Counted from the stretch's first letter, positions 9,846 to 18,385 are shown. The stretch: 64,000 bases of DNA from Escherichia coli (GCF_036503815.1 NZ_AP027764.1:3720001-3784000); one strand, 5' to 3'. The notes: generated by a model from the sequence alone, not told the origin. A program made the numbers and translations.

Positions 9846-9863
9846 TGTAAATAATAAATTACA
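9846..9863. promoter_or_regulatory. Candidate TyrR box upstream of aroL
   Basis: TGTAAATAATAAATTACA matches the TyrR consensus TGTAAA-N6-TTTACA with one mismatch. It lies between aroL and yaiI, about 165 bases upstream of the aroL start. A second, weaker TGTAAA half-site is at 9770-9775. Fits the known TyrR control of aroL. Confidence 0.6.
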
Positions 9864-9864
9864 T

Positions 9865-10323
9865 TCAGCCACGACTACGTTGCACTTCCAGCCACCACTT
9901 CTCCAGCTCCGCGGCAAAGGCCTGGCGGTCACGTTGTGAAAGGCTATCTGGTCCCCCGGTCTGGATCCCACTGGCGCGTAAGGTATCCATAAAATCGCGC
10001 ATCGTCAGGCGCTCACGAATGGTCGCTGGTGTGTAACGTTCGCCGCGTGGATTAAGCGCCGCAGCGCCTTTCTCGATGGCTTCAGCAGCCAAAGGAATAT
10101 CTGCGGTGATCACCAAATCGCCAGCTTCACACTGCCGGACAATTTCGTTATCGGCAACGTCGAAACCTGCCGCGACGCGCAGCGTTCGAATAAATCGCGA
10201 AGGCGGTACGCGTAAACTCTGGTTTGCTACCAGTACCAGCGGCATCTGCATACGTTCAGCCGCGCGATACAAAATCTCTTTAATTACATTGGGACACGCG
10301 TCGGCATCCACCCAAATTGTCAT
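9865..10323 (-). CDS. yaiI: YaiI (DUF188 / UPF0178) protein
   Basis: A 152-residue protein of the YaiI/YqxD family (DUF188). MTIWVDADACPNVIKEIL shows the conserved DADACP motif, and SQRDRQAFAAELEKWW closes the domain. The family has a PIN-like fold with acidic residues (D6, D8), but no proven activity. I chose the ATG at 10323 because the family begins with this motif; the frame extends upstream to 10443 without support. It is divergent from proC. Confidence 0.93.
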   Translation of the reverse strand: MTIWVDADACPNVIKEILYRAAERMQMPLVLVANQSLRVPPSRFIRTLRVAAGFDVADNEIVRQCEAGDLVITADIPLAAEAIEKGAAALNPRGERYTPATIRERLTMRDFMDTLRASGIQTGGPDSLSQRDRQAFAAELEKWWLEVQRSRG

Positions 10324-10442
10324 AACATCATCCTTTGTTGGGTAATTCTCTATTGTGTCGCGCTTTTGCCTTCCGGCATAGTTCTGTTTATGCTTCTGCC
10401 AGCGATTATCAAAACAATGAATTTCACGGCAGGAGTGAGGCA

Positions 10443-11252
10443 ATGGAAAAGAAAATCGGTTTTATTGGCTGCGGCAATATGGGAAAAGCCATTCTCGGCG
10501 GTCTGATTGCCAGCGGTCAGGTGCTTCCAGGGCAAATCTGGGTATATACCCCCTCCCCGGATAAAGTCGCCGCCCTGCATGACCAGTTCGGCATCAACGC
10601 CGCAGAATCGGCGCAGGAAGTGGCGCAAATCGCCGACATCATTTTCGCCGCCGTTAAACCGGGCATCATGATTAAAGTGCTTAGCGAAATCACCTCCAGC
10701 CTGAATAAAGACTCTCTGGTCGTTTCTATTGCAGCAGGTGTCACGCTCGACCAGCTTGCCCGCGCGCTGGGCCATGACCGGAAAATTATCCGCGCCATGC
10801 CGAACACTCCCGCACTGGTTAATGCCGGGATGACCTCCGTAACGCCAAACGCGCTGGTAACTCCAGAAGATACCGCTGATGTGCTGAATATTTTCCGCTG
10901 CTTTGGCGAAGCGGAAGTAATTGCCGAGCCGATGATCCACCCGGTGGTCGGTGTGAGCGGTTCTTCGCCAGCCTACGTCTTTATGTTTATCGAAGCGATG
11001 GCCGACGCCGCCGTGCTGGGCGGGATGCCACGCGCCCAGGCGTATAAATTTGCCGCTCAGGCGGTAATGGGTTCCGCGAAAATGGTACTAGAAACGGGAG
11101 AACATCCGGGCGCACTGAAAGATATGGTCTGCTCACCAGGAGGCACTACTATTGAAGCGGTACGCGTACTGGAAGAGAAAGGCTTCCGTGCCGCAGTGAT
11201 CGAAGCGATGACGAAGTGTATGGAAAAATCAGAAAAACTCAGCAAATCCTGA
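10443..11252 (+). CDS. proC: Pyrroline-5-carboxylate reductase (ProC)
   Basis: A 269-residue enzyme for the last step of proline synthesis, the reduction of 1-pyrroline-5-carboxylate with NADPH. The N-terminal Rossmann motif GFIGCGNMGKAILGG is clear, as are RAMPNTPALV near residue 120 and the family signature in KDMVCSPGGTTIEAV. Start 10443 gives the standard N-terminus, preceded by AGGAG at 10432-10436; a longer frame from 10335 is not favoured. It is convergent with dgcC, with a gap of 16 bases. Confidence 0.97.
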   Translation: MEKKIGFIGCGNMGKAILGGLIASGQVLPGQIWVYTPSPDKVAALHDQFGINAAESAQEVAQIADIIFAAVKPGIMIKVLSEITSSLNKDSLVVSIAAGVTLDQLARALGHDRKIIRAMPNTPALVNAGMTSVTPNALVTPEDTADVLNIFRCFGEAEVIAEPMIHPVVGVSGSSPAYVFMFIEAMADAAVLGGMPRAQAYKFAAQAVMGSAKMVLETGEHPGALKDMVCSPGGTTIEAVRVLEEKGFRAAVIEAMTKCMEKSEKLSKS

Positions 11253-11268
11253 TGATTTTTGCCGGACG

Positions 11269-12384
11269 TCAGGCCGCCACTTCGGTGCGGTTACGTCCGG
11301 CTTTCTTTGCTTTGTAGAGCGCCAAATCTGCCGATTTCAACCACTCCCGATAGTGACTCATTTGTGGATTCAGCGGCGCAACCCCCACACTAATCCGTAA
11401 TGTTACCTGTGGCGTATTCGGCAAACGTAACGTGTTTAGCCCTTCATGTACCCGTAACATGGCGGTAATGGCGCTCTCAGCTGGTGTACCGGACATGATT
11501 ACCGCAAACTCATCGCCGCCAAACCGACCAATCACATCGCTACCGCGCAGGGTTATTTGTAACTGTCGGGTAAGCGCCACAATCGCTTCATCGCCCACAT
11601 CATGGCCCCAGGTATCGTTGATGCTCTTGAAATGGTCGATATCGATAATCAGTAACGTCGCATCGCGGTTATGCCGCCGACAGTTATCAAATTCATTGCG
11701 TAACATAGTTTCCCAATGACGTCGGTTATACACGCCCGTCATACCGTCGCGGGTACTCATGACCTGCAATCGGCGTTTATGTTCCGCCAGTTTAGTCGCC
11801 GTCTGGTAGCTGACCCAGCCAAACAGCAGAGGATAAATGACGATAATGGGAAGGGAGAGCCACCATTCCAGCGGCGCACTATTGAACGACACGGTGATAC
11901 CCGTCAGTTCGAGGGTGACAAGGCAGGAAACCACCATCAACACCAGACCCGCGACAAACAGACGGGGGCCGCCTGCCCCCATCAAATTCAGACACATAAT
12001 CATCAACATCGCGGTGGAAGGCAGCACGTTTACGCCCATTACGCCTACCCACATTCCCGCTAATACTGCATCGGTTTTTAAGTTATAAATTTCCCGGCTA
12101 AGCGGATCGACAGCCCTACTCGCAATCTGCCAGGCTAAATGCGGCCAGACGAACGCCCAGCCGACCAACACCAGCCACCACCAGCCCGGCGGCGGGTGCG
12201 AAACCAGCGTTGAAGCAATCGGTAAGAACATGCCAGCCAGGCCAACCGCGCGGGGGAGTCTGACGCGACGGGCGAAGCGCAGCCCGGACCGCTGATGTTC
12301 GTTTTGAGGAGTTAAAGGAGGTTCCTCCCCATGCGCCGCCGCTTTTTTGAAAAAGTTTTCATCATTCATTATTTTTGGGAACAT
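11269..12384 (-). CDS. dgcC: Diguanylate cyclase DgcC (AdrA/YaiC)
   Basis: A 371-residue membrane-bound diguanylate cyclase that makes cyclic di-GMP to activate cellulose synthase; in E. coli it is switched on by CsgD. The N-terminal half has several hydrophobic helices (a MASE2-type sensor region, roughly residues 40-190). The GGDEF domain follows with DGMTGVYNRRHWE, DIDHFKSINDTWGHDVGD and the active loop RFGGDEFAVI near residue 288. The loop is intact, so the enzyme should be active. No inhibitory RxxD site is obvious at the usual position. Confidence 0.95.
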   Translation of the reverse strand: MFPKIMNDENFFKKAAAHGEEPPLTPQNEHQRSGLRFARRVRLPRAVGLAGMFLPIASTLVSHPPPGWWWLVLVGWAFVWPHLAWQIASRAVDPLSREIYNLKTDAVLAGMWVGVMGVNVLPSTAMLMIMCLNLMGAGGPRLFVAGLVLMVVSCLVTLELTGITVSFNSAPLEWWLSLPIIVIYPLLFGWVSYQTATKLAEHKRRLQVMSTRDGMTGVYNRRHWETMLRNEFDNCRRHNRDATLLIIDIDHFKSINDTWGHDVGDEAIVALTRQLQITLRGSDVIGRFGGDEFAVIMSGTPAESAITAMLRVHEGLNTLRLPNTPQVTLRISVGVAPLNPQMSHYREWLKSADLALYKAKKAGRNRTEVAA

Positions 12385-12441
12385 TCAGAAACAATTTTCC
12401 CAAATTATAGAGACGGGGCTAAAGGCAGAAGTATGAAATTT

Positions 12442-12469
12442 CGGGTGAGCCATTTTCGTAGCTCACCCG
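12442..12469. terminator. Hairpin downstream of psiF
   Basis: CGGGTGAGC at 12442-12450 pairs with GCTCACCCG at 12461-12469 around a ten-base loop. It lies just after the psiF stop and likely ends the phoA-psiF transcript. Confidence 0.6.
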
Positions 12470-12485
12470 TTAGCACTATCAGGTA

Positions 12486-12806
12486 TCAGGCGGCTTTCTT
12501 GAGGCAGGCGCTCATAAACTTATTACGATCATCACCTTTCAGAGATTGTTGCGTTGCTTGATTATTACATTCGCGCATCTTTTGCTGCTGTGGCGTCAAA
12601 CTTTTTTCACCAGGCGCAGACTTGCTGTTCTTCAGGCAATCACTCATGTAGGTCTTACGAGCATCCCCTTTCAACGCCTGCGCCGTCGCCTGCTGATTAC
12701 AGGAGGTCATACGCTGTTGTTGCGGGGTTAAGGTTCTCTCGGCAGCGCCGACGGTGGTTAAAAAAACCAGTCCGAAAAGCAAGGTAACCAGTAATGTTAT
12801 TTTCAT
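12486..12806 (-). CDS. psiF: PsiF phosphate-starvation-inducible protein
   Basis: A 106-residue secreted protein with a signal peptide (MKITLLVTLLFGLVFLTTVGAA) and two copies of a short repeat: LTPQQQRMTSCNQQAT...KGDARKTYMSDCLK and LTPQQQKMRECNNQAT...KGDDRNKFMSACLK. Each repeat carries two cysteines that may form a disulfide in the periplasm. Its function is unknown. In E. coli it is cotranscribed with phoA under PhoB. An extra start six codons upstream (12824) is possible. Confidence 0.94.
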   Translation of the reverse strand: MKITLLVTLLFGLVFLTTVGAAERTLTPQQQRMTSCNQQATAQALKGDARKTYMSDCLKNSKSAPGEKSLTPQQQKMRECNNQATQQSLKGDDRNKFMSACLKKAA

Positions 12807-12883
12807 AGCACCATCCCTCTTCATGTTTTAACCATGAGCGTTTGCGCCCGTGATCTGCCATTAAGTCTGGTTGCTAACAGCAA

Positions 12884-12924
12884 AAAAACCACCCGACAGC
12901 GAAAATTCACCGCCGGGCGCGGTT
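12884..12924 (-). terminator. Hairpin with U-tract after phoA
   Basis: On the minus strand, just after the phoA stop, a GC-rich stem (CCCGGCGG... with ...GTCGGG) is flanked by AACC and GGTT and followed by seven T residues. This has the form of an intrinsic terminator between phoA and psiF, which probably allows partial read-through. Confidence 0.7.
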
Positions 12925-14340
12925 TTATTTCAGCCCCAGGGCGGCTTTCATGGTGTAGAAGAGATCGGTCTGGTCGGTCAGTCCAACGACATTGGCGGCA
13001 TGTGGGCCATACGCCGCAATACGCAGCTGACTACCGGTATGTTCTTGTGAATCCTCTTCGGAGTTCCCGTAACTCATCACCATCACTGCGCCATCTTTGG
13101 TATTTAGCGCCTGGGTGAGGCCCGGCGCTTTGGTGTCCGGCGCGACAATCTGGCTGGCGTGGGCGTGATCAGCGGTGACTATGACCAGCGTGTTGCCATC
13201 CTTTTTAGCGAATTCCAGCGCCCGTTGTACGGCTTCGTCGAGATCGACCGTCTCGCCAATTTGCCCACAAGGATTCGCAGCGTGATCCTGTTTATCGATT
13301 GATGCACCTTCAACTTGCAGGAAAAAGCCTTTCTCATTTTTACTCAACAATTCAATGGCTTTATCAGTCATCTGCGCCAGGGTCGGTACGCTGTCATTAC
13401 GTTGCGGATTAGGCGTACAGGTAACTGCGGGCTTGTCGATATTGCCGTGGTACGTTGCTTTCGGTCCTTGCCAGCGCACTGGCATATTGCCGTCAGCAAA
13501 CAGTCCTAGCAGGGGTTTTTGCTGGTTCGCTTCCGTCACTGCGTTCAGCGAGGCAGCATCGTTCACTAACTGATAACCACGCACCTGCGCCTGTTCACGC
13601 AGCGTTTTTCCCTGCCATTCACCAGCGGTTGCCGTTTCCGCAAAGGTTTTTGCGCCGCCGCCAAGCGTAACATCGGCACGGGCGTTAAGCAGCTGTTCTG
13701 TAATCGATCCTTTTCCGCCTTTTTCCAGCGCGTTACCCGGACATTTTTCACTGGTCGCGCTCGGACCGTAGCATTTGCGCGAAGTCACATGCGCCACCAA
13801 CGCGGCGGGAGTGGCATCCTGCAACTCTGCGGTAGAAACGTTACCGGTCGCCAGCCCTGCGGCTTTTGCCATTTCCAGAATCGTTGGGTGATCTTTTTCA
13901 TGAATATCGACACCCAATGCGCCATTATAGGTTTTGACACCGGTTGACCAGGCAGTTGCGGATGCAGCCGAGTCGGTAACGTAGTCCGGTTTGCCGGTTT
14001 TTTTATTCAGCGCATAGTGAGTGTATTGCCCGGTAAGCGGTAAGGCATCAATACCTTTAAAAAAGCCGCCCGCACCTTCGGCATAATTACGTGCGGCAGT
14101 AATTTCCGAATCCCCCATCCCATCGCCAATCAGCAAAATAATATTTTTTGCAGGCTTATCGCTAAGAGAATCACGCAGAGCGGCGCTCTGATCACCCGTT
14201 AAGCGGCGAGCACCGCCGGGTGCAGTAATATCGCCCTGAGCAGCCCGGTTTTCCAGAATAGGCATTTCTGGTGTCCGGGCTTTTGTCACAGGGGTAAACA
14301 GTAACGGTAAGAGTGCCAGTGCAATAGTGCTTTGTTTCAC
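12925..14340 (-). CDS. phoA: Alkaline phosphatase (PhoA)
   Basis: A 471-residue periplasmic phosphomonoesterase that frees phosphate from organic esters during phosphate starvation. The signal peptide is KQSTIALALLPLLFTPVTKA. The nucleophile serine lies in TDSAASATAWSTG (Ser102 of the mature enzyme), and zinc/magnesium ligands lie in LLIGDGMGDSE and VTADHAHASQ. I chose the GTG at 14340 because it gives the well-known N-terminus, with GGAG upstream. The frame runs on to 14382 but lacks a ribosome site there. A Pho box lies upstream. Confidence 0.97.
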   Translation of the reverse strand: MKQSTIALALLPLLFTPVTKARTPEMPILENRAAQGDITAPGGARRLTGDQSAALRDSLSDKPAKNIILLIGDGMGDSEITAARNYAEGAGGFFKGIDALPLTGQYTHYALNKKTGKPDYVTDSAASATAWSTGVKTYNGALGVDIHEKDHPTILEMAKAAGLATGNVSTAELQDATPAALVAHVTSRKCYGPSATSEKCPGNALEKGGKGSITEQLLNARADVTLGGGAKTFAETATAGEWQGKTLREQAQVRGYQLVNDAASLNAVTEANQQKPLLGLFADGNMPVRWQGPKATYHGNIDKPAVTCTPNPQRNDSVPTLAQMTDKAIELLSKNEKGFFLQVEGASIDKQDHAANPCGQIGETVDLDEAVQRALEFAKKDGNTLVIVTADHAHASQIVAPDTKAPGLTQALNTKDGAVMVMSYGNSEEDSQEHTGSQLRIAAYGPHAANVVGLTDQTDLFYTMKAALGLK

Positions 14341-14402
14341 TTTATTTTCTCCATGTACAAATACATTAAAAAATAAAAACAAAGCGACTATAAGTCTCAG
14401 CC

Positions 14403-14420
14403 GTGACAGCTTTATGACAG
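14403..14420 (-). promoter_or_regulatory. Pho box (PhoB site) upstream of phoA
   Basis: On the minus strand CTGTCATAAAGCTGTCAC is a tandem CTGTCA repeat spaced as in the PhoB consensus. The second half-site here reads CTGTCAC, one base closer to consensus than the K-12 version I remember (TTGTCAC). Confidence 0.9.
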
Positions 14421-14440
14421 CTGTTGAAAAGATTACCTTT

Positions 14441-14701
14441 TTACTGACGAGGATGCTTCAATAACTTCTTTACATAATCGCGCAGCAGCTCCGTATCGTC
14501 GTCAGGAATGCTGGCATCGGGCTTTACCTCGTAAAGTGCCCCCTCTACCTGATCAATCAACCGCTGTTGGTCATTTTGCGCCATATTACGAAGCATTGCA
14601 GTGACGATAATCTCCAGTGCTTCTACCTGCGCGCACAGTTCTTTCGACTCTTCTTCTTTTTGGGCAAGCTTAAATAACAACTCAGCAATGAGATTTTTCA
14701 T
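14441..14701 (-). CDS. iraP: IraP anti-adaptor protein
   Basis: An 86-residue cytoplasmic protein that binds the adaptor RssB and so protects the sigma factor RpoS from ClpXP during phosphate starvation. The N-terminal half ([32 protein letters not shown]) is a heptad-like coiled coil. It lies directly upstream of the phoA promoter on the same strand. Known E. coli regulation includes ppGpp. The length equals K-12 IraP. Confidence 0.95.
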
Positions 14702-15163
14702 GTCTGTATTTCCTTATCCAAAGTATGGAGAAGTTAACATTATGCTTCACAACTTCATAGTGTCTGGAGGTAGTATTTTTATGACGAATGAAATACTTTG
14801 CGCAAATATTTTTTCCATATTTATCAGCGAAACGTTTCTCTTATTTAAATATGTAACCATACAAAGTATAGGTTTTTAATTATCAACCTTTATTATAAGT
14901 AAAAGTTATGAAATATATTCTCTTTGCTAACTTATAATTAATGGAAAAAAACTCACTGCATGGCCATTTAAACCAGGAATAAATTAGCTTCCCGTTCATC
15001 ATTTTTGTGATCTTGCGCACATCTTTGAGATAACGCACTTTCTTCACCAGTACGTTGCACACTTTGTCAGTAGAAGATTGCAACATTCTGTCAGAAGGCC
15101 GCGAATCCCCCGTTTTGTCGTGGTAATGTATGCACTTTGTGTTAGACGGGATAGGTTTTCAAG
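14702..15163. other. AT-rich gap between iraP and ddlA
   Basis: About 460 bases without a convincing gene. A 67-codon minus-strand frame (14883-15086) is present but has no recognisable relatives or clear ribosome site. The region must hold the divergent promoters of iraP and ddlA. I see no strong hairpin. Confidence 0.5.
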
Positions 15164-16258
15164 ATGGAAAAACTGCGGGTAGGAATCGTTTTTGGTGGTA
15201 AATCAGCGGAACATGAAGTGTCTTTGCAATCGGCAAAAAACATTGTCGATGCCATTGATAAAAGTCGCTTCGACGTTGTGCTGCTGGGCATTGATAAACA
15301 AGGGCAATGGCACGTCAGCGATGCCAACAATTATCTGCTAAATGCAGACGATCCTGCCCATATTGCGTTGCGCCCTTCGGCGACCAGTCTTGCGCAGGTG
15401 CCTGGTAAACATGAGCATCAGCTTATCGACGCGCAAAACGGTCAGCCATTGCCGACGGTAGATGTCATTTTCCCGATTGTTCACGGTACGCTAGGCGAAG
15501 ATGGTTCCTTGCAGGGAATGCTGCGGGTCGCCAATTTACCGTTTGTGGGTTCTGATGTTTTGGCGTCAGCGGCCTGTATGGATAAAGATGTCACCAAACG
15601 TCTGCTACGCGATGCCGGGCTGAACATTGCGCCATTTATTACCCTGACACGCACCAATCGTCAAAACATCAGTTTTGCCGAAGTGAAGTCAAAACTGGGG
15701 TTACCGCTGTTTGTAAAACCCGCTAACCAAGGCTCTTCTGTTGGTGTCAGCAAAGTAACCAGTGAAGAAGAGTACGCAATTGCCGTCGATCTGGCGTTCG
15801 AGTTCGATCATAAAGTGATCGTTGAGCAAGGGATCAAAGGTCGTGAGATCGAATGCGCGGTTCTGGGCAACGACAATCCGCAAGCCAGTACCTGTGGCGA
15901 GATCGTACTAACCAGCGATTTTTATGCCTACGACACCAAGTACATTGACGAAGATGGCGCGAAAGTGGTAGTTCCGGCAGCCATTACGCCAGAAATCAAC
16001 GATAAGATCCGGGCGATTGCCGTTCAGGCTTATCAGACGTTGGGATGCGCAGGCATGGCGCGTGTAGACGTGTTTTTAACCCCAGAGAACGAAGTGGTGA
16101 TCAACGAGATCAACACACTGCCAGGCTTCACCAACATCAGTATGTATCCGAAGCTGTGGCAAGCCAGCGGTTTGGGTTACACCGACCTGATCACACGTCT
16201 GATCGAGTTGGCGCTGGAGCGTCACGCTGCGGATAACGCATTGAAAACCACAATGTAA
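15164..16258 (+). CDS. ddlA: D-alanine--D-alanine ligase A
   Basis: A 364-residue ATP-grasp ligase that joins two D-alanines for peptidoglycan precursors in the cytoplasm. The N-terminal motif is VGIVFGGKSAEHEVSLQSA. The ATP-binding region includes FVKPANQGSSVGVSKV, and the C-terminal metal site lies in RVDVFLTPENEVVINEINTLPGFT. It is full length for the DdlA class, which is longer than DdlB. A perfect 15-base-pair hairpin follows its stop. Confidence 0.97.
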   Translation: MEKLRVGIVFGGKSAEHEVSLQSAKNIVDAIDKSRFDVVLLGIDKQGQWHVSDANNYLLNADDPAHIALRPSATSLAQVPGKHEHQLIDAQNGQPLPTVDVIFPIVHGTLGEDGSLQGMLRVANLPFVGSDVLASAACMDKDVTKRLLRDAGLNIAPFITLTRTNRQNISFAEVKSKLGLPLFVKPANQGSSVGVSKVTSEEEYAIAVDLAFEFDHKVIVEQGIKGREIECAVLGNDNPQASTCGEIVLTSDFYAYDTKYIDEDGAKVVVPAAITPEINDKIRAIAVQAYQTLGCAGMARVDVFLTPENEVVINEINTLPGFTNISMYPKLWQASGLGYTDLITRLIELALERHAADNALKTTM

Positions 16259-16261
16259 TTT

Positions 16262-16294
16262 TTAAATGCCCAATAACTGTTATTGGGCATTTAA
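16262..16294. terminator. Perfect 15-bp hairpin after ddlA
   Basis: TTAAATGCCCAATAA (16262-16276) and TTATTGGGCATTTAA (16280-16294) are perfect complements around a CTG loop, starting 3 bases after the ddlA stop. The A-rich left flank and T-rich right flank suit a bidirectional terminator. Confidence 0.85.
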
Positions 16295-16306
16295 GACTGT
16301 AAGATT

Positions 16307-16394
16307 GCCTGATGCGCTTTGCTTATCAGGCCTACAAGATAATTGCAATATACTGATTTTGTAGGCAGGATAAGGCGTTCGCGCCGCATCCGGC
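16307..16394. repeat. REP pair (BIME) between ddlA and yaiZ
   Basis: Two REP units in opposite orientation: GCCTGATGCGC...CTTATCAGGC then GGATAAGGCG...CGCCGCATCCGGC. The first contains ATCAGGCCTAC at 16325-16335, the same 11-mer that reconstructs at the IS621 insertion site near 61.7 kb, here unoccupied. Confidence 0.85.
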
Positions 16395-16424
16395 AAAAAC
16401 AACGAGCACTTTGTCAGCCCCCAG

Positions 16425-16452
16425 AACGCCCAATCCTCTGTTATTGGGCGTT
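16425..16452. terminator. Hairpin overlapping the yaiZ 3' end
   Basis: AACGCCCAAT (16425-16434) and ATTGGGCGTT (16443-16452) form a stem with a T-rich run on the plus strand. It shares the exact 12-mer CTGTTATTGGGC with the ddlA terminator, 161 bases away, so one may be a copy of the other. It overlaps the last codons of yaiZ. Confidence 0.6.
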
Positions 16453-16653
16453 TTCAGTTTCTTCATCGCGACGACGAATAATCAGCCCCGCGAGCCAGAA
16501 ACTAATCACCCACGTCACCAGACCAACGGCATAGGTCTGCCAACCTTTTGCTTCAAATCCCAGTAACCCCACCACGCCATTAAGAATGAATATCAGGCCA
16601 ATGGCGAACGCATAGTAGTGCCAGTCACGGCGAATTTTTACAGGCAGACTCAT
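16441..16653 (-). CDS. yaiZ: YaiZ small membrane protein (DUF2754)
   Basis: A 70-residue inner-membrane protein with two hydrophobic helices (YAFAIGLIFILNGVVGLLGF and YAVGLVTWVISFWLAGLII) and a basic then acidic tail (RRRDEETENAQ). Its function is unknown. I chose the start MSLPVKIRRDW at 16653, which matches the known E. coli length; nine more codons are open upstream. Confidence 0.92.
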   Translation of the reverse strand: MSLPVKIRRDWHYYAFAIGLIFILNGVVGLLGFEAKGWQTYAVGLVTWVISFWLAGLIIRRRDEETENAQ

Positions 16654-16912
16654 GGCAGCTCCGTTAACGAAAAATAACATCTTCGCATAATCGATAACTT
16701 ACGTCTGTGGGGTAGACAGCATTTCCCGTATCGTTAAAAAATTTAACTTAAAGTTACCGTTTTGTGACTCGTGACAAATATTCCCGCTTCGGGAATATTC
16801 CCAACATCAATTTACCATGATTCTGATATTGACAATCTTAATGACCTGTCAGACTTGCCATAAGCCGCTGGTATGACACCAGAAGAGAAGCAGATGACTT
16901 CCGGAGGTTTTT

Positions 16913-17221
16913 ATGGCTGATTTCACCCTGTCAAAATCGCTGTTTAGCGGAAAATATCGCAATGCCTCTTCTACGCCTGGCAACATTGCCTATGCGTTGT
17001 TTGTACTGTTTTGCTTTTGGGCTGGGGCGCAATTGCTGAACCTGTTAGTGCATGCGCCCGGCGTCTATGAGCGTTTAATGCAGGCTCAGGAAACAGGCCG
17101 CCCACGGGTGGAAATTGGTTTAGGTGTCGGTACCATTTTCGGGCTGATCCCATTTTTAATTGGCTGCTTCATTTTTGCAGTGGTGGCGCTATGGCTGCAC
17201 TGGCGACATCGCCGCCAGTAA
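16913..17221 (+). CDS. yaiY: YaiY inner-membrane protein (DUF2755)
   Basis: A 102-residue protein with two membrane helices (near residues 24-46 and 71-95) and a C-terminal positive patch (HWRHRRQ). Its function is unknown; it is conserved in enteric bacteria. GGAGG lies just before the ATG. It stands alone, convergent with yaiW across a short REP-like palindrome. Confidence 0.92.
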   Translation: MADFTLSKSLFSGKYRNASSTPGNIAYALFVLFCFWAGAQLLNLLVHAPGVYERLMQAQETGRPRVEIGLGVGTIFGLIPFLIGCFIFAVVALWLHWRHRRQ

Positions 17222-17229
17222 GAGTAGGT

Positions 17230-17262
17230 TGTCAGATGCGGCCTAAAATGCCTTATCTGGCC
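17230..17262. repeat. REP-like palindrome between yaiY and yaiW
   Basis: TGTCAGATGCGGCC followed by CCTTATCTGGC resembles a degenerate REP unit in the gap between two convergent genes. Confidence 0.6.
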
Positions 17263-17278
17263 TGGCGTTCCCTTTTGC

Positions 17279-18373
17279 TTACTGTTTCATACAACGCGCC
17301 CGCCGTTCGTCTACGCGCTTCGCAAACCAGGCCGTAGTCAGATTGCGGGTAATTTTCGGGCTTTCCAGTTGGATGCCGGGCAACATTTCGCGGGGTAGTG
17401 ATCTACCCGTTTTCGCTTCGGCAAGTTGATAAACTTTCTTGTACAGCGCCGTCTCCTCAAAAGAGAAGTTGTCCCCTTTCTCTAACTGACGGCGAATTTC
17501 GCTGTCGCTCATCCCCAGTTTGCTTGCCAGTTTGCGCGTTGCCAGCTCTGTTTTCCCAGGTTCTTTACTGTCGTAACGAATTAAATCACCGTCCAGCGCC
17601 AGCTTCATGCCAGTGGCCTTACTGACCGCGTTCTGAAAAGCGGCATTACGGCTGGCGTACCAGCCAGCGTTAAAATCGGCAAAACGGTATATCGGCGCGC
17701 TATAACTGGCGGGATAATTCAGTAAATGGTAAGTACCGAACCACAATCCGCCGCGGCGATTGAAGACTTCCTGACGGACTGTACCGTCCATTTTCCACGG
17801 ATACCCTTTGGTATGCTGTTCGGCAAACGCAATGCTGACCTGCATCGGTCCACCGGTACGTACCGGATTAAGCGAACCAAACAGCGTCTGCCCCATTGGC
17901 ACCATGCTGATCAAATCGTCAAAAATCGCGCTTAATTGCTTTTCTGTACGCACAGAATCTAACCGCTCACTATAACTTTTGCCGTTTGGCGATTTGATTT
18001 TTAGCGCGGTATGAACCAGAAAAGCTGGGATGTGCATCCGCTCGGCACGACGGTCAATCTCTTGCCATGCTATCTTGCTTAAGCCCGGAACGGGCGGATC
18101 TGCCTGATAATTTGACTCCTGCTGCGCCACCGCCAGCACCGAGCAGACATTTTCCAGCGTCGGTGCCAGCCCCTGACTTTCAAACGTGGTGGCAAGTTCT
18201 TTCGCCCAGGCATCGCGGTCTTTCACACTCGCGGGCATCTTCTGCCGCACGACGCTCGCCACATCTATCGCTTTTTCGCCCTTTTTCAACGGTTGCGGAG
18301 CCTGACTACTACACCCTGCTAAAACCAGAACCGCCAACAACGAAAGCGAAGATAGATGATTGACGCGCGACAC
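17279..18373 (-). CDS. yaiW: YaiW outer-membrane lipoprotein
   Basis: A 364-residue lipoprotein with a lipobox at LAVLVLAGCSSQ. In E. coli YaiW is an outer-membrane, surface-exposed lipoprotein linked to sensitivity to proline-rich peptides such as Bac7, acting with SbmA. The DUF1615 body is complete (HLLNYPASYSAPIYRFADFNAGWY and later TGRSLPREMLPG). It begins 12 bases after the sbmA stop and is cotranscribed with it. Confidence 0.94.
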   Translation of the reverse strand: MSRVNHLSSLSLLAVLVLAGCSSQAPQPLKKGEKAIDVASVVRQKMPASVKDRDAWAKELATTFESQGLAPTLENVCSVLAVAQQESNYQADPPVPGLSKIAWQEIDRRAERMHIPAFLVHTALKIKSPNGKSYSERLDSVRTEKQLSAIFDDLISMVPMGQTLFGSLNPVRTGGPMQVSIAFAEQHTKGYPWKMDGTVRQEVFNRRGGLWFGTYHLLNYPASYSAPIYRFADFNAGWYASRNAAFQNAVSKATGMKLALDGDLIRYDSKEPGKTELATRKLASKLGMSDSEIRRQLEKGDNFSFEETALYKKVYQLAEAKTGRSLPREMLPGIQLESPKITRNLTTAWFAKRVDERRARCMKQ

Positions 18374-18385
18374 TACTTCTCCTTT

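Noticed and set aside
14883..15086. 67-codon minus-strand frame between iraP and ddlA
   Set aside because: No ribosome site, domain or known relative; sits in an AT-rich promoter gap.
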